Source of the DNA: Acetobacteraceae bacterium
Lineage (GTDB): Bacteria > Pseudomonadota > Alphaproteobacteria > Acetobacterales > Acetobacteraceae
DNA length: 6,422 nt
NCBI GenBank assembly: GCA_003133265.1
Contig: PKWQ01000466.1
Coordinates: 1 to 6,422 of the forward strand
Reading direction: 5' to 3'
Both the position numbers and the translations under genes were made by a program. Positions 1 to 5,562 of the stretch are shown in pieces. The notes under the pieces are model-generated. The model did no database searches, was not told where the DNA came from, and worked only from the letters and a program-made list of their open reading frames with translations. Position 1 is the first letter of the stretch, and every line of letters begins with the position of its first letter.

Positions 1-37
1 CCAGGCCACGCTTCGCTCGGATGGACAAGCCGGAGGC

Positions 38-472
38 TTATCCCACCAGCCGGCGGTGGTCCTTCAGAATGCAGCGGTCCATCACCACGGTGATGCCGGC
101 CGCGCGGGCCTTCCGTGCCGCCGCCTCGTCTATCACGCCGAGCTGCATCCAGACCACCTTGGCGTGCAGCCGGATCGCCGCATCAACCGCCGGGGCCACG
201 TTGGCGGAGGCGCGGAACAGATCGACCATCTCGACCGGGCCCGCCTCGTCCAGGCTGGGGACGACGAGGCGGCCATGGAGCGTCTGCCCGGCCAGGTTCG
301 GATTGACCGGCGTCACGTCGTAGCCCTGCCGGAGCAGGAACCCCATCACTTCGTTGGACGCGCGCCAGGGCTTGGCCGAGGCGCCCACCAGGGCGATCCG
401 CCTGGTTTCGGTCAGGATGCGTTCGATGACCGCGTCGCCCAGCCCGTCGATGTTCAGTCCGTCGATGCTCAT
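38..472 (-). CDS. CoA-binding domain protein, YccU-like
   Basis: A 144-residue cytosolic protein made of a single CoA-binding Rossmann domain, like the lone-domain YccU family (E. coli YccU is about 137 residues). The N-terminal nucleotide-binding strand and loop are IALVGAS (residues 26-32), followed by a helix with SNEVMGFLL (39-47) and the strand DVTPVNP (52-58). Further family marks are VDLFR (83-87), VWMQLGV (107-113) and MDRCILKDHRRL (131-142). The domain resembles the CoA-binding part of succinyl-CoA synthetase alpha and acyl-CoA synthetases, but there is no catalytic or ATP-grasp domain, so its reaction is unknown; a CoA or nucleotide-sensing role is only inference. The ATG at 472 is supported by an AGGA six bases upstream. 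The first eleven residues contain a short tandem repeat (IDGLN, IDGLG). The gene is divergent from the GH17 gene. The 37 bases beyond its stop hold no recognisable gene. Confidence 0.9.
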   Translation of the reverse strand: MSIDGLNIDGLGDAVIERILTETRRIALVGASAKPWRASNEVMGFLLRQGYDVTPVNPNLAGQTLHGRLVVPSLDEAGPVEMVDLFRASANVAPAVDAAIRLHAKVVWMQLGVIDEAAARKARAAGITVVMDRCILKDHRRLVG

Positions 473-487
473 GGGCCATCCTGGCCC
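473..487 (-). promoter_or_regulatory. Start-adjacent hairpin carrying the ribosome binding site of the CoA-binding gene
   Basis: Read on the minus strand, the 15 bases directly before the ATG form a perfect inverted repeat: GGGCCA, a GGA loop, then TGGCCC abutting the start codon. The only Shine-Dalgarno-like sequence (AGGA, plus-strand 479-482) lies mostly in the loop. The palindrome and its position are seen directly. A regulatory effect is inference, and short perfect repeats of this kind are not rare in GC-rich DNA. Confidence 0.35.
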
Positions 488-531
488 GGCGGCGCTTCCG
501 CTGCCAAGCCGGTTCCTGTATCGCGGGCCGC

Positions 532-2157
532 ATGTCGCGCCCCCCCTCCAGGTTTTTGGCTCCCTGGCTGTTGCCGCTGGTTCTGGTGCTGGCCGGGGCG
601 GTCTTGGCCGCGTGGTGGTGGCCGAACCGGCCGCAGGCGGGCGAGTCGGCGATGCCGGCGGGGAAGCTCAATTCCGTGTCGTTCGCCCCGTTCCGCGACG
701 GAGCGTCGCCGCTGACCGGCACATTCTCCTCGGCGGCGGAGGTGGAGCAGGACCTGACCCTGCTCGCCCCGCATGTCCGCGCCATCCGCTCCTACGCCGC
801 GCTGGGCGGGGACTACGATCTGGCGGCGATGGCGGCGCGGCATGGGCTGAAACTGTGGCTCGGCGTCTGGCTGGGCGGGGACCGGGCGCAGAACATGCGC
901 GAGATGGACGCCGCGATCGCCATCGCCGCGGACCATCCCGACACGGTGGAGCGCGTCGTCGTCGGCAACGAGGTGCTGCTGCGGCGCGACCTGCCGGTGG
1001 GCGAGCTGATCGCCGACATCGACCGGGTGAAGGCGGCGGTGCGCCAGCCGGTGACCTATGCCGACGTCTGGGAGTTCTGGCGGAAATTTCCCGAGGTCGC
1101 GGCGCATGTCGACATCGTGACCATCCATCTGCTGCCGTACTGGGAGGACGATCCCACCGGGATAGACCGCGCGGTGGCGCATGTGGCGGCCACCTACCGG
1201 CGGATGGCGGCTCTGTTCCCCGGCAAGCCGATCGCCATCGGCGAGACCGGCTGGCCGAGCCGGGGCCGCTGGCGACACGACGCCGCGCCGGGGCGGGTGA
1301 ACCAGGCGGTGTTCCTGCGCCGTTTCGTCGATCTCGCGGCCCGCGAGGGGCTCGACTACAACCTGATCGAGGCGTTCGATCAGGACTGGAAATACCGGAA
1401 CGAGGGCATCGTCGGCGCCAACTGGGGCATCTGGACCGCCGACCGGGCGCAGAAATTCCCCCTCGCCGGCCCGGTGCGGGAAGACCCGGGCTGGGCGCTG
1501 CATGGCGCCGCCTCGGTGGTGCTTGGGTTGCTGTTGCTTGGCGGCGCGCTGGCGGTGCGGCGCGGTGAGCCGGCGCGTATCCAGGCGTGGCTGGCAGTGC
1601 TGGCGATGGCTTTGGGCGCGGCGCTGGTGTTCGCCTGGGCCGGCACCGTGCCGGATGTTCATGATCCGTTCCTGACGCTCTGCGCCGTGGTCAATCTGGC
1701 GGCGCAGGCGGCGCTGGCGTGGCTGCTGCTGGATCGCGTCGGCCGTCTTCCGGCCCCGCCGCGCACCGGGGCGGACGCGACGCGGATGCTGCGGGCGCTG
1801 CTGCTGGTGCGTTTCCGTGCCCTGGCCGGCTGGCGCGGCGTCGCCTTCCCCGACCTGTGCTTCGTCTTCGTCTGGGCCGCCGCCGTGCTCCAGCTGCTGC
1901 TGCTGATCGACCCGCGCTACCGCGATTTCCCGCTGCCGGTGTTCGCCGTGCCGCTGCTCGCCACCGCTGCGCGCGTCCTGACCGGCGACCTGCCGCGCGG
2001 CGGCGGGCGGGAGGAACTGCTGGCCGGCGGCGTGCTGGCGCTCGGCGCCATTGCCGGCGCGGTCATCGAGGGGGCGGCGAACCTGCAATCGCTGGCCTGG
2101 ACCGCGGCGGCCCTGCTGCTGGCGGCGCCGTATCTGCTCAGCCTGCGCCGCGCCTGA
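532..2157 (+). CDS. Membrane-anchored glycoside hydrolase family 17 protein (beta-1,3-glucan-active, NdvC-like)
   Basis: This 541-residue protein has an N-terminal signal anchor (about 9-30), a GH17-type TIM-barrel domain (about 45-318) and some seven predicted membrane segments (about 322-342, 350-370, 380-400, 439-459, 467-485, 496-513, 518-536). The likely acid/base glutamate is E147 in VVVGNEV, and the likely nucleophile is E238 in IAIGETGWPS; both match the GH17 pattern. A third conserved block is NLIEAFDQDWK (277-287). GH17 enzymes hydrolyse or transglycosylate beta-1,3-glucans. The layout resembles rhizobial NdvC, a protein of similar size needed for beta-1,3/1,6 cyclic glucan synthesis, so remodelling of a periplasmic glucan is inferred. 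No family 2 glycosyltransferase is fused to it or lies nearby in the window. The ATG is chosen because it keeps the signal anchor; only a weak GCGGG precedes it. The 3' end overlaps the convergent small membrane protein gene by 20 bases. Confidence 0.88.
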   Translation: MSRPPSRFLAPWLLPLVLVLAGAVLAAWWWPNRPQAGESAMPAGKLNSVSFAPFRDGASPLTGTFSSAAEVEQDLTLLAPHVRAIRSYAALGGDYDLAAMAARHGLKLWLGVWLGGDRAQNMREMDAAIAIAADHPDTVERVVVGNEVLLRRDLPVGELIADIDRVKAAVRQPVTYADVWEFWRKFPEVAAHVDIVTIHLLPYWEDDPTGIDRAVAHVAATYRRMAALFPGKPIAIGETGWPSRGRWRHDAAPGRVNQAVFLRRFVDLAAREGLDYNLIEAFDQDWKYRNEGIVGANWGIWTADRAQKFPLAGPVREDPGWALHGAASVVLGLLLLGGALAVRRGEPARIQAWLAVLAMALGAALVFAWAGTVPDVHDPFLTLCAVVNLAAQAALAWLLLDRVGRLPAPPRTGADATRMLRALLLVRFRALAGWRGVAFPDLCFVFVWAAAVLQLLLLIDPRYRDFPLPVFAVPLLATAARVLTGDLPRGGGREELLAGGVLALGAIAGAVIEGAANLQSLAWTAAALLLAAPYLLSLRRA

Positions 2158-2506
2158 TCCAGACCCAGACGCCGAGCGCGGCGCCCAGCACGCCCCAGGT
2201 GGCATTGTAGTTCAGCACCGCCATCGCCCCGAGCGTCACGGCGGCGACCGCGAGCGGCAGCCGGCCGGTCAGGAACGCGGCCAAACCCAGCGCCAGCGCG
2301 GCGGCGCCCCACAGATACCAGTATTGCAGCCACCCCAGCGCCTGGAGCGGGGCGCAGACCAGCGGCGGGGCGGCGGCGGCGCAGATCGCGCCCCAGCCGG
2401 GCGGCTCCACATAGGTCTGGCGGAACGCCGCCAGCCCGGCCACGGCGGCGAGCACGACCGCGATGCCCGCCCCGTCGGCGATGAACCGGTTATGCCGCCA
2501 CGTCAT
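2138..2506 (-). CDS. Small uncharacterised multi-pass membrane protein
   Basis: A 122-residue, very hydrophobic protein that I do not recognise. It shows about four membrane segments (roughly 12-28, 37-58, 62-80 and 84-100), with a possible fifth near 103-117 ending in WIRRGAG. Aromatic-rich stretches stand out (WLQYWYLWG at 59-67, VWVWI at 113-117), and the first loop carries PPGWG. That it is real is supported by codon use: all but about seven codons end in G or C, as in its neighbours. The ATG also has a good Shine-Dalgarno (GGTGAG, plus-strand 2512-2517) five bases upstream. The opposite strand gives only low-complexity arginine/glycine-rich translation. It converges on the GH17 gene, overlapping it by 20 bases, and is divergent from glyQ. 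There are no catalytic motifs or conserved charged residues within the membrane segments, so no function is proposed. A partner role for the GH17 protein is speculation from position alone. Confidence 0.75.
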   Translation of the reverse strand: MTWRHNRFIADGAGIAVVLAAVAGLAAFRQTYVEPPGWGAICAAAAPPLVCAPLQALGWLQYWYLWGAAALALGLAAFLTGRLPLAVAAVTLGAMAVLNYNATWGVLGAALGVWVWIRRGAG

Positions 2507-2519
2507 CGTTGCTCACCGC

Positions 2520-2548
2520 TTGCCCCGTTCTGTGCGCTGCACCATAAA
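2520..2548 (+). promoter_or_regulatory. Possible sigma70-type promoter for the glyQ-glyS-ppdK operon
   Basis: The 111-base divergent gap between the small membrane protein gene and glyQ contains TTGCCC (2520-2525) and CATAAA (2543-2548) with a 17-base spacer. Each matches four of six consensus positions, and the spacing is ideal. Transcription would start near 2555 and give a leader of about 60 bases. A weaker alternative is TTGTCG (2571-2576) with GTCAAT (2594-2599). I saw no operator palindrome, T-box or glycine riboswitch in the gap. Elements of this quality occur by chance, so this is only a candidate. Confidence 0.3.
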
Positions 2549-2617
2549 GCACGCCTCCGCGCGCGCCTGCTTGTCGGAATACCGCGCCCAAACGTCAATG
2601 GACCGGACATAGCTCAA

Positions 2618-3487
2618 TTGACCGCCAGACCCAGCTTTCAGGAACTGATCCTGCGCCTGCAGCAATTCTGGTCGCGCCAGGGGTGCGTCCTGCTGCAACC
2701 CTACGACGTGGAGATGGGCGCCGGCACCTTCCATCCCGCCACCACGCTGCGCGCGCTCGGCCCCAAGCCCTGGCGCGCCGCCTATGTCCAGCCGACCCGC
2801 CGCCCGACCGACGGGCGCTATGGCGAGAACCCGAACCGGTTGCAGCACTACTACCAGTACCAGGTCATCATGAAGCCGAGCCCGGCCGACGCGCAGGAAC
2901 TGCTGCTGGCCAGCTACCGCGAGATCGGCCTCGATCCGCTGCTGCACGATTTCCGCTTCGTCGAGGATGACTGGGAAAGCCCCACGCTGGGCGCCTGGGG
3001 GCTGGGCTGGGAAGTCTGGTGCGACGGGATGGAGGTCGGCCAGTTCACCTATTTCCAGCAGGTCGGCGGCATCCCGGTGAGCCTGCCGAGCTTCGAGATG
3101 ACCTATGGCCTCGAACGGCTGGCGATGTATGTGCAGAATGTCGAGAACGTCTACGACCTGGATTTCAACGGCGCCGGCGTGACCTACGGCGACGTGTTCC
3201 TGCGTTCCGAACGCGAATACAGCGCGCATAATTTCGAGTTCGCCGACACCGACATGCTGATGCGCCACTTCGCCGACGCCGAGGGCGAGTGCGCCGCGCT
3301 GCTGGAGCACAGGCTGGCGCTGCCGGCCTATGACCAGTGCATCAAGGCCAGCCACCTGTTCAACCTGCTGGACGCGCGCGGCGTGATCAGCGTGACCGAG
3401 CGCGCGAGCTATATCGGCCGGGTGCGGACGCTGGCGAAAGCCTGTTGTGAGGGCTGGCTGGCCGGGGAGGGCGCGGCCAATGGCTGA
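2618..3487 (+). CDS. glyQ: Glycyl-tRNA synthetase alpha subunit (EC 6.1.1.14)
   Basis: This is the catalytic subunit of the bacterial (alpha-beta)2 glycyl-tRNA synthetase, a cytosolic class II enzyme that activates glycine with ATP and charges tRNA-Gly. From the chosen start it has 289 residues, close to the usual 290-305. Family blocks run along its whole length: RQGCVLLQPYD (20-30), GAGTFHPATTLRALGPKPW (34-52), RRPTDGRYGENPNRLQHYYQ (61-80), EDDWESPTLGAWGLGWEVW (116-134), FTYFQQVGG (143-151), the class II motif-3-like TYGLERLAMY (162-171) and NLLDARGVISVTER (249-262). No in-frame ATG lies near the N-terminus. TTG at 2618 gives MTARPSFQELILRLQQFW, which matches the usual alphaproteobacterial N-terminus. 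The ribosome binding site is weak (CGGA, 2604-2607). The upstream reading frame stays open to 2051, but that stretch is unlike GlyQ and lies antisense to the membrane protein gene. It overlaps glyS by eight bases. Confidence 0.95.
   Translation: MTARPSFQELILRLQQFWSRQGCVLLQPYDVEMGAGTFHPATTLRALGPKPWRAAYVQPTRRPTDGRYGENPNRLQHYYQYQVIMKPSPADAQELLLASYREIGLDPLLHDFRFVEDDWESPTLGAWGLGWEVWCDGMEVGQFTYFQQVGGIPVSLPSFEMTYGLERLAMYVQNVENVYDLDFNGAGVTYGDVFLRSEREYSAHNFEFADTDMLMRHFADAEGECAALLEHRLALPAYDQCIKASHLFNLLDARGVISVTERASYIGRVRTLAKACCEGWLAGEGAANG
3465..3470 (+). promoter_or_regulatory. Ribosome binding site that decides the glyS start
   Basis: GGGAGG lies inside the last codons of glyQ, nine bases before the ATG at 3480. 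It supports that ATG over the in-frame GTG at 3447, which would add eleven residues not typical of GlyS. Confidence 0.6.
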
Positions 3488-5555
3488 ACTCTTTCTGGAG
3501 CTGTTTTCCGAGGAAATCCCCGCCCGCATGCAAGCGCGCGCGGCCGACGATCTTGTCCGCCTGCTCACCGAGGCGCTGGCGCCGCTATCGCCCGGCGGCG
3601 CGCGTGGCTTCTACGGCCCGCGCCGCATCGCACTGGTGGCCGAGGTCGCTTCCGGCGTCGCCGCATCCAGCAGCGCCGAGCGCGGCCCGCGCGCCAACGC
3701 GCCGGAGCAGGCGCTGGCCGGGTTCCTGCGCAAGCACGGCGCGAGCAAGGAGCAGTTGCGCCAGGAGGGCGATTTCTGGGTGCTGGAAAAAGCCAGCGCC
3801 GCCGTTTCCGCCGCCGAGTTGATCGCCGCCGCGCTGCCGGGATTGCTGCGCCGCTTTCCCTGGCCGAAATCGATGCGTTGGGGTGGCACCAGCAACTTTA
3901 CCTGGGTCCGCCCGCTGCGCCGCATCGTCTGCCTGCTGGATGGCGCGGTCGTACCGTTCGCGCTGGCCGAGGGCGCCGACGATGACGGGCACGGCCTGGC
4001 GTCTTCCAACCTGACCGAGGGCCATCGCTTCCATGCCCCGGGCGCCGTCGCGGTGTCCTCCTGTGCCGACTGGCAGGCGCAACTGCGCGCCCGCAAGGTG
4101 CTGACCGATGCCGGGGAGCGCAGGCGCGTCATCGCCGCCGCCGTGGCCGAGGCCGCCGCGGCCAGGGGCGCGCGGGTGGTCGACGATCCCGGCCTGCTCG
4201 ACGAGGTGGCCGGGTTGGTCGAATGGCCGGTGGTGCTGACCGGGCGGATCGACGACGCCTACATGGATTTGCCGGCCGAGGTGATGCAGGTCTCGATGCG
4301 GGTGAACCAGCGCTATTTCGCGCTGCGCACCCCGGACGGCGCGGCGGCGCCCTTTTTCGCCTTCGTCGCCAACATCGAGGCCGCCGACGGCGGCACGGCG
4401 ATCGTCGCCGGCAACGAGCGGGTGCTGCGCGCGCGCTTCGCCGACGCGCGGCATTTCTGGGATCTGGACCGCAAGGCGCTGTTGGAAAGCCGGATACCGC
4501 AGCTGGATCACGTCACCTTCCACGCCAAGCTCGGCAGCCAGGGCGAACGGATGCGGCGGATCGCCAACCTCGCCGAACATATTGCCCCGCTGGTCGGCGC
4601 CGGGCCGGCGCTGGCGCGGCGCGCGGCTGAACTGGCCAAGGCCGACCTGCTGACCGGCATGGTCGGCGAGTTCCCCGAACTGCAAGGCGTCATGGGCGGC
4701 TACTACGCCCGCCACGACAACGAGGACGGGTTCGTGGCCGATGCGATCCGCGACCATTACGCGCCGAAGGGGGCGGGCGAGGCGGTGCCGACCGCGCCGG
4801 TTACTGTGGCGGTCGCGCTGGCCGACAAACTGGATCAGCTCGTTGGCTTTTTCGCCATTGGCGAGAAGCCGACCGGCTCGGGCGATCCCTATGCGCTGCG
4901 CCGCGCGGCGCTGGGCATCATCCGCACCATCCGGGAAAACGGACTGCGGCTGCACCTGCTGCCGCTGATCGAGGCCGCCGGGCACGACCTGCACCATCGC
5001 GGCGTCCATCCGGTTCCGGCGCAGGACATTCTCGACTTCCTGGCCGAGCGGCTGCGCGTGCAGCTTCGCGCCGAGGGCGCGCGCCACGACGTCTTGGCCG
5101 CCGTCTTCGCCGCCCAGGGAGAACAGGGCGCGGACGACGACATCGTTCGCCTGCTGGCCCGCACCGAAGCGGTCGCGTCCCTGCTCGGCACGGAAGATGG
5201 CGCCAACCTGCTGACCGCCTACCGCCGCGCCGCCAACATCCTGCGCATCGAGGAAAAGAAGGACGGACCGCACACCGCCGCCGTCGATCCGGCGCTGCTG
5301 GCGGCGGCCGAGGAAGCCGCACTCGCCCACGCATTGGATCACGCCGCCCCGGCGATCGATGCGCGGCTGGCGGCGGAGGACTACGGTGCCGCGATGTCCG
5401 CCATGTCCGCGCTTCGCGCCCCGCTCGATGCGTTTTTCGATAAGGTGACGGTGAACGCGCCCGAACCCGAATTGCGCCGCAATCGTCTGCAACTGCTCTC
5501 CCGCGTCCGTGCCACGATGGATCGCGTTGCTGATTTCTCCAAGATCGAAGGCTGA
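3480..5555 (+). CDS. glyS: Glycyl-tRNA synthetase beta subunit (EC 6.1.1.14)
   Basis: This is the large, tRNA-binding subunit of the two-subunit bacterial glycyl-tRNA synthetase; it pairs with the GlyQ encoded just upstream. Its 691 residues match the usual size of about 690. Family marks run end to end: the N-terminal MAELFLELFSEEIPARMQ (1-18), FYGPRRIALV (44-53), SMRWGG and WVRPLRRIVCLLDG (131-155), GLVEWPVVLTGRID (245-258) and IVAGNERVLRARFADARHFW (308-327). Then come the HD-like region with VTFHAKLGS (345-353), AKADLLTGMVGEFPELQGVM (386-405), ADKLDQLVGFFAIGEKPTGS (448-467) and DPYALRRAALGIIR (469-482). The C-terminal DALR-like anticodon-binding region has DGANLLTAYRRAANILRIEE (573-592) and ends in VADFSKIEG. 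The ATG at 3480 overlaps the glyQ end by eight bases, which suggests translational coupling and matched subunit amounts. No frameshift or missing block was seen. Confidence 0.97.
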   Translation: MAELFLELFSEEIPARMQARAADDLVRLLTEALAPLSPGGARGFYGPRRIALVAEVASGVAASSSAERGPRANAPEQALAGFLRKHGASKEQLRQEGDFWVLEKASAAVSAAELIAAALPGLLRRFPWPKSMRWGGTSNFTWVRPLRRIVCLLDGAVVPFALAEGADDDGHGLASSNLTEGHRFHAPGAVAVSSCADWQAQLRARKVLTDAGERRRVIAAAVAEAAAARGARVVDDPGLLDEVAGLVEWPVVLTGRIDDAYMDLPAEVMQVSMRVNQRYFALRTPDGAAAPFFAFVANIEAADGGTAIVAGNERVLRARFADARHFWDLDRKALLESRIPQLDHVTFHAKLGSQGERMRRIANLAEHIAPLVGAGPALARRAAELAKADLLTGMVGEFPELQGVMGGYYARHDNEDGFVADAIRDHYAPKGAGEAVPTAPVTVAVALADKLDQLVGFFAIGEKPTGSGDPYALRRAALGIIRTIRENGLRLHLLPLIEAAGHDLHHRGVHPVPAQDILDFLAERLRVQLRAEGARHDVLAAVFAAQGEQGADDDIVRLLARTEAVASLLGTEDGANLLTAYRRAANILRIEEKKDGPHTAAVDPALLAAAEEAALAHALDHAAPAIDARLAAEDYGAAMSAMSALRAPLDAFFDKVTVNAPEPELRRNRLQLLSRVRATMDRVADFSKIEG
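5547..5551 (+). promoter_or_regulatory. Probable ribosome binding site of ppdK
   Basis: GAAGG at the very end of glyS lies eleven bases before the ATG at 5563, slightly farther than ideal. It is the only purine-rich match near that start, so initiation may also rely on coupling to glyS termination seven bases upstream. Confidence 0.4.
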
Positions 5556-5562
5556 AACCGCC

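Noticed and set aside
27..39. AAGCC-GGA-GGCTT inverted repeat at the end of the CoA-binding gene, considered as a terminator
   Set aside because: The stem has only five base pairs, overlaps the stop codon and is not followed by a T-run on the minus strand. Bases 1-37 otherwise hold nothing recognisable.
469..2205. Long minus-strand open frame (about 578 codons) antisense to the GH17 gene
   Set aside because: Its translation is low-complexity and rich in arginine, glutamine and glycine with no domain. It is the expected shadow of a GC-rich gene with G/C third positions.
2593..2598. Minus-strand TTGACG as the -35 box of a promoter for the small membrane protein gene
   Set aside because: The hexamer is good, but the only TA-rich partner (TATTCC) lies eleven bases on, and the 17-base position gives a poor GACAAG, so no credible promoter can be assembled.
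2051..2617. Upstream extension of the glyQ reading frame
   Set aside because: The frame is open, but the translation is proline/arginine/glutamine-rich, unlike any GlyQ, and is antisense to the small membrane protein gene.
2507..2617. Glycine riboswitch or T-box leader before glyQ
   Set aside because: The gap is about 110 bases, with no tandem aptamer-like structure, T-box motif or terminator hairpin. T-boxes are also not expected in alphaproteobacteria.
2513..3568. Minus-strand open frame of about 351 codons antisense to glyQ
   Set aside because: It is a shadow of glyQ. Its stop at 2513 overlaps the ribosome binding site of the small membrane protein gene, but nothing supports it as a gene.
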